A DNA stretch of 64,000 nucleotides from JAADEM01 sp965371855. GTDB taxonomy: Bacteria; Bacteroidota; Bacteroidia; Bacteroidales; Marinilabiliaceae. Shown piece by piece: positions 55,039-63,996 of this stretch (positions are counted from its first letter, which is position 1; every line of letters starts with the position of its first letter). The notes beneath the pieces were generated by a model. It searched no databases. It was not told where the DNA came from and saw nothing but the letters and a program-made list of their open reading frames with translations. A program made the position numbers and the translations under genes. The stretch is from contig CBDUZZ010000013.1 in the NCBI GenBank assembly GCA_965371855.1, positions 7,479 through 71,478 on the forward strand, read 5' to 3'.

Positions 55039-55186
55039 ATATTTGCGGAGTTACATTTTAGTGAATTTGCTAAATGTATATTTATGATGCACTTATTAAG
55101 ATATGCTCAAAAGAGAATAGATGATTTATTTTGATAGTGTTGCAAATTTATTGTATTAAGTAGAATAATAAAAGATAAATAGTTCA

Positions 55187-56077
55187 ATGTTTAGGAATTT
55201 ATATATGTTGGTATTAAAGGTTTTCGAGACCGGCTTAAACCTTCTAATTATTATAATTAGGTTACCAGAACTTATTTCGAATAGAAAGCAAAAAATAAAC
55301 CTTAAAGATAAGGAGATTCACATTTTAGGCAATGGACCTTCTCTTAAGAATGACTTTGTAAGGTTGAAGGATTCACTGAAGGAAAATAGTCACGTAATGT
55401 GTGTGAATTTGTTTGCAACTTCACAGGAGTTTGAAATGATTAAACCAGATAATTATATCATTTCTGATAAGAAATTTTTTGCTGATAATGTCGATGATCG
55501 TATTTCAAATATACAAGAACCAGTTATAAAGTCTTTGGTTGAAAAGGTAAAGTGGGAAATGATTTTATTTGTACCGTATTCATGCAGAAAATCGAACCAA
55601 GTAAAAAAAATTTTAATCAATAAGAATATTCAACTAAGGACTTTTTCATATGTACCACTTGTTGGTGGTTTTGAATTAGTTAATGTTTTTCTTTTTAGAT
55701 ATTTATTAGGGAATCCACCATTTCAAAATATATTGATACCTTCTATTTTTCAAGCCATTAGAATGAGAGTTAGAACTATTTATATATGGGGGGCTGATCA
55801 TTCTTGGGTTGAAAACTATGTTGTGAAAGGCGATAACAAGATATATGTAAGGGAGTCGCATTTTTACGATCTGGAAGAGGATGTTGTTAACGTAATAGAG
55901 AATAGATATGGAGATAGTGCCAGAGTTCATGAAGAATTTGAGAGTTTAGCTAGAACTTTTAAATCGTACTACATATTAAGAAAGTTAGCTGATTCTGTGA
56001 ATATAGAAGTATTGAATTGTTCAAGTAAAAGCTGGATAGATTCTTTTGAGCGCATAACAATGAAAAATAAAAATTGA
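55187..56077 (+). CDS. putative glycosyltransferase with GNGPSL motif (DUF115/GT42-like)
   Basis: 296 residues. N-terminal hydrophobic segment (about 3-28), then IHILGNGPSLKNDFVRLK, a nucleotide-binding motif shared by DUF115/Maf proteins and GT42 sialyltransferases, and VRTIYIWGADHSWVENY, which resembles the later acceptor-side motif. No strong match to a single family by eye. Its location beside a complete CMP-nonulosonic acid pathway makes it a candidate legionaminic acid transferase. Confidence 0.5.
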   Translation: MFRNLYMLVLKVFETGLNLLIIIIRLPELISNRKQKINLKDKEIHILGNGPSLKNDFVRLKDSLKENSHVMCVNLFATSQEFEMIKPDNYIISDKKFFADNVDDRISNIQEPVIKSLVEKVKWEMILFVPYSCRKSNQVKKILINKNIQLRTFSYVPLVGGFELVNVFLFRYLLGNPPFQNILIPSIFQAIRMRVRTIYIWGADHSWVENYVVKGDNKIYVRESHFYDLEEDVVNVIENRYGDSARVHEEFESLARTFKSYYILRKLADSVNIEVLNCSSKSWIDSFERITMKNKN

Positions 56078-56079
56078 TT

Positions 56080-57342
56080 GTGAGCAGTTTATTGACTAAA
56101 ATCAATTTTGGGCTCTTTAAAAGTTCAATATTATATAGTATTGCGGAAGGTGCATCCAAAGGAGGCTTTCAGATATTATTGTTAGTTATTGCCTCATTTA
56201 TTGCTAACGATATATACTTAGTGTTGATGCTTCTATTGGGTTTAGAAGCATTATTGAAGATGATGTATGTAACATTCTATGGTAATGTTCTATATAAACT
56301 AATTGATATATTTCCTTCAAAAAGTATCTTCAATGTCGTATTTGTTGTGTCTGTGGCGCAACTTTTTTTGTTTATTGTATTGTTGTTTTTATTCAGAGAA
56401 TATCTTTTTGATTATTACAACTACCCAAAGACATGGATTTTTTTTATATTGTCAGGTAATGCTTTTGTAGCAAATTTGTCTGTTTACTATTCGGTTATTT
56501 TACAGCTTGAAGAGAAGCATAGTGAGGCTGTAAAGTATCGTTCGATACCCTTCTTTTTAGGCTTTGTTGGAGCTCTCATTGGAGTATTTGTTGCTGAAGA
56601 TAAAGTTTTGGGATTCTTCTTAGGTAAGTTTGTAGGATTCCAGTTGTTTTTTCTTATTTTCCTCACTAATAAGCTCTCATATTCAAGTTTTAAACTTAAG
56701 ATTATAAGGCCTATTTTTTCAGAGATGAAAGGTCGTGTAGTTTATAGTTTTTTCATAGCCATCATGGGTTGGCTTAGTAGCTTAGGATTCATGTATGTAG
56801 CTAAAATATGGAATACAGATGAAGATTTAGTAACTCTTGGTTACATTATTAATTTATATAGTGTGTTATTTCTTTTTGGGTATGGAATAAACCAAGTTTA
56901 TTCTCCGAGGATAAAAGATTTTATTGGAAGTAATAATTTTTCAGGTGCTTTAAAGTTGAAAAGAAATATTTTAGCTTTATATATCGCGATAACATTGTTG
57001 ATGTTTGCGAGCTTGTATGCCGTAAATCAATTAATACCATTTGAGACAATGTTGAATGGGAGATTTAGTAATGTAGGTGATATATTAAGTGTTGGCTATT
57101 ATTCCATTATAATATTTATTGCAAATGCCTTCAACTGGATTGTATCTCCATTTTATTTTAGTATGGATAGATTTCGGCAATACTTTTATTACACTGCGGT
57201 TAGTCTTATATTAGCATTTGGAGGCTTCTATTTAGGTTGCTTTGTTGCTCTGCTTAATATAGGGATAGGGTATGCTATTTTTTACCTGATTAAGAATTTG
57301 ATTCCATTTTGGGCTTTTAATTATAGACTTAATGGAGAATAA
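56080..57342 (+). CDS. Wzx-like oligosaccharide flippase
   Basis: 420 residues from GTG at 56080 (a TTG at 56074 is an alternative). About 12 membrane helices spread over the whole length, with no soluble domain, and a sequence start like O-antigen flippases (SILYSIAEGASKGGFQILLL). It should flip the lipid-linked repeat unit across the inner membrane. Its end overlaps the polymerase start by 11 bases. Confidence 0.82.
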   Translation: MSSLLTKINFGLFKSSILYSIAEGASKGGFQILLLVIASFIANDIYLVLMLLLGLEALLKMMYVTFYGNVLYKLIDIFPSKSIFNVVFVVSVAQLFLFIVLLFLFREYLFDYYNYPKTWIFFILSGNAFVANLSVYYSVILQLEEKHSEAVKYRSIPFFLGFVGALIGVFVAEDKVLGFFLGKFVGFQLFFLIFLTNKLSYSSFKLKIIRPIFSEMKGRVVYSFFIAIMGWLSSLGFMYVAKIWNTDEDLVTLGYIINLYSVLFLFGYGINQVYSPRIKDFIGSNNFSGALKLKRNILALYIAITLLMFASLYAVNQLIPFETMLNGRFSNVGDILSVGYYSIIIFIANAFNWIVSPFYFSMDRFRQYFYYTAVSLILAFGGFYLGCFVALLNIGIGYAIFYLIKNLIPFWAFNYRLNGE

Positions 57343-58540
57343 TAAGGATTTTAATGGGGTGATCTATCTAGTGGTGCTGTTAATGCTAAGCATCGTCCCA
57401 TTAATGAGTGTTGTGGGAAATGTATTGCCTGCATTTGCAGGAATAAAGGTGCACCAGATTTGGAATGGAACGATTTTTTTATTATCACTAATATTTATAA
57501 AAAGAGATAATTGGATTCTATATGTATTGTTGGCTACCTTTGTAATCGCAATGACATTAATACGATCTAATTCTGCTATTTTAGTAACTGTTGATCACTT
57601 TTCAGGTATTATAGTTCTATTTAATTTGATAGGAAATCACAGGTTTAAAATTGTTAAGGTTAACAATTTAATAAGTGTTTTCATTTTGTTTTCATTTATA
57701 CCTGTTCTTATAGCATTACTACAAATACTTAAGGTAGTTCCATATGAAATAGGATCCAGTGGGTATGTTAATGCTACCATGTTTCAAGGTGAGGTTGTAA
57801 AAAGGCCTAATGGAGGATTATTTCATCCATATGAGTTATCAATTTTCACATACATGTCTTTTGTCTTATTATTTATGTGGAGTAAAAAAGTAGGATTACT
57901 ATTATTGTCTATTCCAGTATTATTTCTGATAAAATTAAAAGCTGGCTTTGCCTTAGCATTGCTTTTTATACTAATTGTTATACTGAAAATATACAAGTTA
58001 AAGTGGACTACATTGCTCAAAATCCAGAAATTCTCATTAAAAGTAGCAGTATTCGTTATATTACCGAGCATCATTATTTTTTCAAGTTTTTTTATTAGTT
58101 TAATTAATCTAGAGAATTCACAGGAATTTCTTACCGGCCGAGGAATCATATGGCAAATTTATGGTACGTCATTGATTAATAGTAGTTGGGCGGTTAAGTT
58201 TTTTGGATTTTGGGATATATCGTCAATTGTTTCTGATTCTGGATTGTACTATAATAAAGGTTACAGTCCTGGGCCTCACAATTCTTATCTTGAAATGTTG
58301 CTGTATTGTGGAATACTAGGTTTTATTTTTTTAATCGTTTTCTTTAAACGAATCAGTACTATAATAGTTAAAATGTTGAATCATACTCATTCAATGAAAT
58401 TAGTATATTTTTCTGTTATTCTTGTTTTATTAACCTTAGCAATGACGGGTGATATGTTATATACATTTTATCTATATCCAGCGATCATGTTTATGGTTAA
58501 AATTGGGTTTAATAATAATTGTCTAAAACAGAATCTATGA
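57332..58540 (+). CDS. Wzy-like O-antigen polymerase
   Basis: 402 residues, about 10-11 membrane helices and a periplasmic loop with GPHNSYLEMLLYCGILGF, the O-antigen ligase/polymerase family motif, and RPNGGLFHPYELSIFTYM earlier. It would polymerise repeat units at the periplasmic face. Overlaps the next start codon (ATGA). Confidence 0.8.
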   Translation: MENNKDFNGVIYLVVLLMLSIVPLMSVVGNVLPAFAGIKVHQIWNGTIFLLSLIFIKRDNWILYVLLATFVIAMTLIRSNSAILVTVDHFSGIIVLFNLIGNHRFKIVKVNNLISVFILFSFIPVLIALLQILKVVPYEIGSSGYVNATMFQGEVVKRPNGGLFHPYELSIFTYMSFVLLFMWSKKVGLLLLSIPVLFLIKLKAGFALALLFILIVILKIYKLKWTTLLKIQKFSLKVAVFVILPSIIIFSSFFISLINLENSQEFLTGRGIIWQIYGTSLINSSWAVKFFGFWDISSIVSDSGLYYNKGYSPGPHNSYLEMLLYCGILGFIFLIVFFKRISTIIVKMLNHTHSMKLVYFSVILVLLTLAMTGDMLYTFYLYPAIMFMVKIGFNNNCLKQNL

Positions 58541-59697
58541 AAGTTCTTTATATTCATAATAGGTATAAAATACTTGGTGGAGAAGACTCCGTTTTTGAGG
58601 TTGAGGTTGATATGCTTAGAACAAAGGGATGTGAAGTAAAAACTATTCTTCTAAATAATAATGAAATTGATACATTAGGAAAAAAGATTGGAAGTTTCTT
58701 TTCAGCGATTTATTCATTCAAATCAAAAAAGTTAATAGCGAGAGAGATATTGGAGTTTAAGCCGGATGTTATTCATGTTCACAATTTTTTCCCACTGGTT
58801 TCTCCTTCTATTTATGATTTAGCTAAAAAGCTTAAGGTGCCTATTGTTCAAACATTACACAATTACAGGCTCATTTGCCCTGGAGCATTGCTTTTAAGGG
58901 AAGGAGTAATTTGTGAAAAGTGTGTTAATGGTAACTTTTCTAACGCGATAATTAATCGATGTTATAAGCAATCTATTTTGGGTTCTACTTCTGTAGCCAT
59001 AATGGATTGGTTTCATCGTATTAGTGGGACATGGAATAATAAAATAGATCGAATAATTTGTCTTACTGAATTTGCTCGGAATAAATTCGTTGAAGCAGGT
59101 TTCAATAAGGATAAAATTGTGGTTAAACCAAATTTTGTCACAGCCGAAATAGTTCCAGTTGACACAAAAAGAGAGAATATAGGATTGTTCGTTGGAAGAA
59201 TTAGTTCAGAAAAAGGAATAGAAGGCTTGGTGAAAATACATGATCGTTTAAAAGGTAAACTTTTAATAGTTGGAGATGGACCTGAGTTAGATAAGTTAAG
59301 AGGATTAAAAAGTTTTGATTTATTGGGTTTTAAAAAAAATGATGAAGTAAAGCAATTAATGCAACAAGTGTCTTTTTTAGTTTTTCCGTCAATATGGTAT
59401 GAAGGTTTGCCTATGACTATATTAGAGGCTTTCTCTAATAAACTTCCTGTTATAGCAACTAATATTGGAGCAATGTCAAGCGTTGTTGAAAATCATAGGA
59501 ATGGATTGCATTTTGAGTTAAGTAACTACGATCAAATGATTGATCAAATTAATTGGGCGTTTTGTAATTATGAGTCGATCAGAGAATTTGGTGAGGCCGC
59601 ATATGATGATTATCAGAATAAGTATTCCATGGAAATTAATTATCAAAAGCAAATAAAAATTTATCAAGACGTGATCGATGAAAGAAAAGGAAAGTGA
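58537..59697 (+). CDS. family 4 glycosyltransferase
   Basis: 386 residues from the ATG at 58537. GT-B fold with an acceptor N-domain (VLYIHNRYKILGGEDSVFE, DVIHVHNFFPLVSPSIYDLA) and GT4 donor motif EGLPMTILEAFSNKLPVIAT (the ExxxxxxxE pattern). Transfers a sugar to the growing lipid-linked unit. Overlaps the next gene by 20 bases. Confidence 0.88.
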   Translation: MKVLYIHNRYKILGGEDSVFEVEVDMLRTKGCEVKTILLNNNEIDTLGKKIGSFFSAIYSFKSKKLIAREILEFKPDVIHVHNFFPLVSPSIYDLAKKLKVPIVQTLHNYRLICPGALLLREGVICEKCVNGNFSNAIINRCYKQSILGSTSVAIMDWFHRISGTWNNKIDRIICLTEFARNKFVEAGFNKDKIVVKPNFVTAEIVPVDTKRENIGLFVGRISSEKGIEGLVKIHDRLKGKLLIVGDGPELDKLRGLKSFDLLGFKKNDEVKQLMQQVSFLVFPSIWYEGLPMTILEAFSNKLPVIATNIGAMSSVVENHRNGLHFELSNYDQMIDQINWAFCNYESIREFGEAAYDDYQNKYSMEINYQKQIKIYQDVIDERKGK

Positions 59698-60418
59698 GGT
59701 ACTTGTTTTAGGTTATGATATATATACAGGTAATCTGAAAAAAGAATTGCGTTTTTTGGGGAAAGAAAAAGTTATAGTTAATACAATAAACGCATACTCA
59801 TATGTTGTTGCCAAGCAAGATGAGGATTTTAATCAGGCATTAAAAAAATCAGACATTCTTCTACCAGACGGATTTCCAATTGTTTTTGCGGCAAAGACTT
59901 TAAGTCAAAAAAGAATTAAGAAAATTGCTGGGGAAGATATTTTTTATCATTTATTATCAGAAGGTAATGAACTAAATAGAAGTGTATTTTTTCTTGGAGC
60001 TTCAAAGGGGACTCTAGATAAGATTCTTTCTAGATTGAAATATGAATTTCCCAATGTTAAAGTTGGTGTGTTTTCGCCTCCATTTAAAACTTCTTTTAAT
60101 GAGGAGGAGAATGAGAAAATGATTCAGGAGGTAAATCGATTTAAACCTGATATCTTGTTTGTTGGAATGACTGCACCCAAACAGGAGAAGTGGGTTGAAG
60201 AAAATAAAGACAAGTTGAGGGCAACCATAATTTGTTCAATTGGAGCTGTATTTGATTTTTATGCAGGAACTGTTAAACGTCCATCTCAATTTTGGATTAG
60301 TATGAACCTAGAATGGTTTGCTCGGTTATTGAAGGAGCCAAGGAGACTATGGAGGAGGTATTTTATTTATTCACCTATTTTTTTTATTGATGTTCTTAAA
60401 GCAAAGTTTAAACGCTAA
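59678..60418 (+). CDS. WecG/TagA/CpsF family glycosyltransferase (GT26)
   Basis: 246 residues. Motifs of the family: NTINAYSYVVAKQDEDF, DILLPDGFPIVFAAK, VFFLGASKGTLDKIL and DILFVGMTAPKQEKWVEENK, GAVFDFYAGTVKRPSQFW. Such enzymes often add the second sugar, e.g. ManNAc(A), on the lipid carrier. Ends in a basic amphipathic tail. Overlaps the following gene by about 29 bases. Confidence 0.88.
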   Translation: MKEKESEVLVLGYDIYTGNLKKELRFLGKEKVIVNTINAYSYVVAKQDEDFNQALKKSDILLPDGFPIVFAAKTLSQKRIKKIAGEDIFYHLLSEGNELNRSVFFLGASKGTLDKILSRLKYEFPNVKVGVFSPPFKTSFNEEENEKMIQEVNRFKPDILFVGMTAPKQEKWVEENKDKLRATIICSIGAVFDFYAGTVKRPSQFWISMNLEWFARLLKEPRRLWRRYFIYSPIFFIDVLKAKFKR

Positions 60419-61559
60419 TACAAACTCTATTACCACCTCGTTTATACAGTTTTCTTTAGTATTGTTCTTTTTATTAGATGTGCTTAATGGAGTTTGTTTT
60501 TATTATGGTTTTGAGTGGATCTTAAGCCCTTCTTCTTTACCAAAGTTATTATGGGAATTGATTTTACTAGGGTTTATAGTTTTAAAGTTGAAGGACTTAA
60601 GTAAAATAGAATTAGGAGTGTTAATTTTTTCTGCTTTTTTATTTTTAATTGGAGCATTAAAGTATTTTGAAAATTTAGACAATCCTTTCTGGGGTATTAA
60701 ACACCTTAATAAGTTATTCCTCTACTTTTATTTTTTTATTTTTTTAAGTAAGTATAAGTTTAACCATTCGAAGATATATTTTGTTTTTGATTGGATTTTT
60801 GTGGTAAATTCAGTTTTTATTTGGCTGGGCTTTTTCTTTGACATTGAGTTTATGAAATCTTATCCATTCTCCGATCGGTTTGGATATAGTGGGATATTTG
60901 CAAGAATGTCGATTAATGATGTTTCCCTATTTTACTTGATTGCTAACTTTTACTTGTTTTATCGGTGGAAGGGAAATGAAACTGATTTGTGGAAGTTTGT
61001 TGTAGTTTTTCTAGCATCATTCTTAGTTGGTACAAAGGCTATTTATTTGCAAAATGTCCTTTTTATGATCTTTGTTTTCGTGTTAATTAAGGAAGCGAGA
61101 AAGATTATTTTCATATGTGGATTATCTGCAGGTATTGCTCTCCTTTCATTATGTAATTTTTCATTTTGGAGTCAATTGTATCAAGATAGAGGCCTTTTAT
61201 CAGTAATAACTTCAACACGTAGTGACCTCTTTATTGAACGTATACCGAATGCGTTAAATGAAATTGACATGAGATCATTTTTATTCGGGCTCCAAAACCC
61301 ATTTCAATATTACACAGAGATGGATATTATAGATCTTTTTTTAACCGTTGGTCTTTTGGGTACTATAGGGGTTGCTTTTTTTTATAAATCGATTTTCTTT
61401 ACATTTCGAAAAACTAATCATTTTGCATGGACTTTTATTGCAGTTTATTTATTAATGATTTGTATTTCTGGTAGATATATGTACAGTGGTGTAAATGCCA
61501 TTTATTTCCCTCTTTTTTTATTTTTTTTAGTACAAAAAGAGCATACAAGTATAAATTAA
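60390..61559 (+). CDS. second polymerase/ligase-like membrane protein
   Basis: 389 residues from the ATG at 60390. About ten membrane helices; resembles O-antigen polymerase/ligase proteins in layout, with periplasmic loop TRSDLFIERIPNALNEIDMR and ISGRYMYSGVNAIYFPLFLF near the end. Whether it is a ligase or a second Wzy is open. Last intact gene of the locus. Confidence 0.65.
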   Translation: MFLKQSLNANTNSITTSFIQFSLVLFFLLDVLNGVCFYYGFEWILSPSSLPKLLWELILLGFIVLKLKDLSKIELGVLIFSAFLFLIGALKYFENLDNPFWGIKHLNKLFLYFYFFIFLSKYKFNHSKIYFVFDWIFVVNSVFIWLGFFFDIEFMKSYPFSDRFGYSGIFARMSINDVSLFYLIANFYLFYRWKGNETDLWKFVVVFLASFLVGTKAIYLQNVLFMIFVFVLIKEARKIIFICGLSAGIALLSLCNFSFWSQLYQDRGLLSVITSTRSDLFIERIPNALNEIDMRSFLFGLQNPFQYYTEMDIIDLFLTVGLLGTIGVAFFYKSIFFTFRKTNHFAWTFIAVYLLMICISGRYMYSGVNAIYFPLFLFFLVQKEHTSIN

Positions 61560-61563
61560 AAAT

Positions 61564-62313
61564 ATGTCAAAAGTTGCACTTATTACTGGAATAACGGGAT
61601 AAGACGGCGCATATCTTGCCGAATTTTTATTGAAAAAAGGATATATTGTACATGGAATAAAACGCCGTTCATCTCTTTTTAATACTGATCGTATAGACCA
61701 TTTGTATCAAGATCCTCATGTTGAGAATCGGAACCTGATATTGCATTACGGCGATTTGACGGATAGTATGAACTTAACGCGTATTATTCAGGAAGTCCAA
61801 ACCGATGAAATCTATAACTTGCAACCATGAGCCATGTGGCGGTTAGTTTTGATACTCCGGAGTATACGGCTAATGCTGATGGTGTTGGAACGCTTCGCAT
61901 TTTGGAGGCAATTCGTTTATTGGGTTTAACTGAAAAGACCCGAATATATCAGGCATCTACTTCGGAACTATATGGATTGGTGCAGGAAATCCCACAATTG
62001 GAGAAGACTCCGTTTTATCCGCGTAGTCCCTATGCAGTAGCTAAGATGTATGCCTGATTACCGTTAACTATCGTGAAGCCTACAACATGTTTGCCTGTAA
62101 TGGTATTCTTTTTAATCATGAAAGTCCACTGCGAGGCGAGACTTTTGTGACTCGTAAGATTACCCGTGTGGTTGCCAAGATTGGTCTGGGTATGCAGGAT
62201 TGCTTGCTTGTGTCTGGGTAACATGGATTCTAAACGTGATTAGGGTCACGTCAAGGATTACATCAAGGCAATGTGGTTAATTCTTCAGCAGGATCGACCG
62301 GAGGATTATGTGA
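61564..62313 (+). pseudogene. gmd: GDP-mannose 4,6-dehydratase pseudogene
   Basis: Starts MSKVALITGITG then TAA at codon 13 (61600-61602) where the family has Gln in GITGQDG. The frame continues as DGAYLAEFLLKKGYIVHGIKRRSSLF, cut here to HGIKRRSSLF, then breaks near 61820 (NLQP, stop; SHVAVSFDTPEYTANADGVG resumes in another frame), again near 62056 (after YAVAKMYA) and again around 62205, and a TAG at 62241 replaces Trp in KRDWGH. The C-terminal ~80 residues are not found. Clearly non-functional as sequenced. Confidence 0.9.
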
Positions 62314-62568
62314 CAACTACTCTAATCTTGTTGGACGTACTATTGATGAATTGAACCTGATGGATACACGTCAGTTAATCACTTTTCCGAGGAAGAATAA
62401 CTGGTTGATGTGCTAAGATACAATTGCCTTTCATAAAAGATAATAAACATAACACAGCCGATGATTGATAATAACTTCTGAAAGCGGAGAAGTAACCATG
62501 AAATTTAAGCTGCCGATATAGTCCTTTTATTACCTATAAAAAAGAATTAATCAGTCAAACATCTTTAC
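62314..62568. other. degenerate sequence after the gmd relic
   Basis: Between the gmd relic and the tandem repeats. One frame shows EEE, stop, LVDVLRYNCLS, which may be another coding relic, but I cannot assign it. No intact gene. Confidence 0.4.
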
Positions 62569-62663
62569 TTTAACACGAGAAAAACACTAATACGCTATAA
62601 TTTAACACGAGAAAAACACTAGCGCATTATGGTTTTAACCCGAGAAAAACCCCAATAGGATTG
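62569..62663 (+). repeat. three tandem copies of a 32-33 bp repeat
   Basis: Copies start at 62569, 62601 and 62634, each beginning TTTAACACGAGAAAAACACT or, in the third, TTTAACCCGAGAAAAACCCC, with divergent ends (AATACGCTATAA, AGCGCATTATGGT, AATAGGATTG). No spacers and no open frame across all copies, so not a CRISPR array. It borders the ATPase relic exactly. Confidence 0.8.
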
Positions 62664-63282
62664 TTGTTTCAACAATTAATCAATACCTTAGTGCTTTAAA
62701 ATTTGTAAAACTGATAAAGCTTTTAGCAGTTCAAAGTGGAAGCATCGTAAATTATACTAAATTGTGTAATGATGTAGGATTAACCTTGGGTACTCTAAAG
62801 AACTATCTATTGTATGCTGAACAAACTTTTGTCATAAGTTTGGTGAGACCATTTTATTCCAATCCAAAGAAAGAACTGACCAAATCTCCTACTATCTATT
62901 TTAATGATGTCGGCATGTGTCGGTTTGGACAAGGTCAGTTTGGACGAGACTTCAATGAAAGCACAAGTGGTTTTATATTTCAGAGTTTCGTTTTCTCAAT
63001 ATTAAAGCAACGCTTCGAGACAGGTGTAGATAAAATCAATTATTGGCGGTCGAAAGATAAAGCAGAGGTTGATTTCATCATCCATAGGGATGGAAAAGCT
63101 ATACCAATTGAGGTGAAATATGCTGAACTAAAAAGCCGGCCATCACCCGTTCATTCAGAAGCTTCATTCAACGCTATTCACCACCAAAAGCTTATGTGGT
63201 GAACCTGTCTCTAAATACAGAAATGTTACTTGAAAATACCACCATTCTCTTTATCCCGTATTGGAATCTGCTATTTTTGTAA
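62664..63282 (+). pseudogene. remnant of an AAA_14/DUF4143 ATPase
   Basis: From about 62676 the frame reads VSTINQYLSALKFVKLIKLL, AVQSGSIVNYTKLCNDVGLT and ends near RSKDKAEVDFIIHRDG, the DUF4143 part with the nuclease-like EVDF/EVKY motif. The ATP-binding N-terminal half is missing. A one-base loss in the A5 run near 63129-63133 shifts the frame to a premature stop at 63202; in the other frame the family end (PPKAYVVNLSLN) continues to the TAA at 63280. A plus-strand open piece of 146 codons (62762-63202) is only part of it. Confidence 0.75.
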
Positions 63283-63354
63283 CTTGCCAAAATCAATAAT
63301 AAACAAAAAATACGATCAGTCTTATAATCTAACAATCTTTTAGCTGCCAATACC

Positions 63355-63442
63355 ATGAACAAGAATTCGAAGATATATATAGCCGGCCACAGAGGTCTCG
63401 TTGGTTCAGCTCTCTGGAAAACCCTATTAAATAAAGGTTACA
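63355..63442 (+). pseudogene. fcl: N-terminal stub of GDP-L-fucose synthase
   Basis: ATG followed by NKNSKIYIAGHRGLVGSALW, the characteristic GxxGxxG start of Fcl/WcaG, then LLNKGYT, after which homology stops abruptly. Fcl normally follows gmd in GDP-fucose synthesis, so this stub and the gmd relic are parts of one broken pair. Confidence 0.75.
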
Positions 63443-63448
63443 CTATAT

Positions 63449-63790
63449 GCAGAAGATGCCATCATTACCGCTTTTGACACCCATTTTAACCTGGTATCTA
63501 TTCATCCTTTTGTGGATGGGAATGGACGGTTGTCAAGGTTAATAATGAATTTTGTCCAACATTATTTCAGGCAGCCATTATCGAATGTTTTCAAAGAAGA
63601 TAAGGCTGAGTACTATGCTGCACTTGTCAATGCACGGAAAACTGAAGACCTGACTGTTTTTAGAAAGTTCATGGCTGTGCAACACATTAAAATGCTGAAA
63701 ATGGAGTTGGATAAAGTGCATGAATCTCAAAAAGAGCATATTGTTAAGCCAAAAGATGGCAAAGGTTTGGGGATGTCGATGATTTTTTAG
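63449..63790 (+). pseudogene. C-terminal fragment of a Fic-domain protein
   Basis: The frame opens at the fcl junction and reads AEDAIITAFDTHFNLVSIHP then FVDGNGRLSRLIMNFVQHYF, containing the Fic motif HPFxDGNGRxxR, and runs to the stop at 63790. The N-terminal two thirds of a Fic protein are missing. Fic enzymes transfer AMP or similar groups to proteins; this fragment keeps the active motif but has no proper start (a GTG lies at 63512). Confidence 0.75.
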
Positions 63791-63825
63791 AATATGAGTT
63801 CCTTTTGTATACTTGAGAATCAATC

Positions 63826-63945
63826 CTCCAGCCCCCTTCTCCCAGGGGGAATAGAGAGTTGTTCATTTTAAGGTAAGAGTGGGGAATAGAGATGTTTAGT
63901 GGTCAGGAAATATTATTTTTGCTTGAATTGCATCTCCCCCTTGGC
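63826..63945. repeat. C/G-run repeats after the Fic fragment
   Basis: AGCCCCCTTCTCCCAGGGGGA (63830-63850) and CTCCCCCTTGG (63933-63943) resemble the ends of the ileS and wzz elements, but a matching GAGGGGGCT end was not found. They may be remains of the same repeat family. Confidence 0.45.
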
Positions 63946-63954
63946 GAATAATGG

Positions 63955-63996
63955 CACTAACTTAGTGTATATAATACAATAACTTTTGTATCTTTG
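63955..63996 (+). promoter_or_regulatory. promoter box and palindrome at the end of the window
   Basis: TATCTTTG at 63989-63996 is an exact -7 box; no good -33 TTG is in place. CACTAACTTAGTG (63955-63967) is a 13-bp palindrome 21 bases upstream. A gene probably starts just beyond the window. Confidence 0.4.

Noticed and set aside
62569..62663. CRISPR array
   Set aside because: Three contiguous imperfect repeats without unique spacers and no cas genes.
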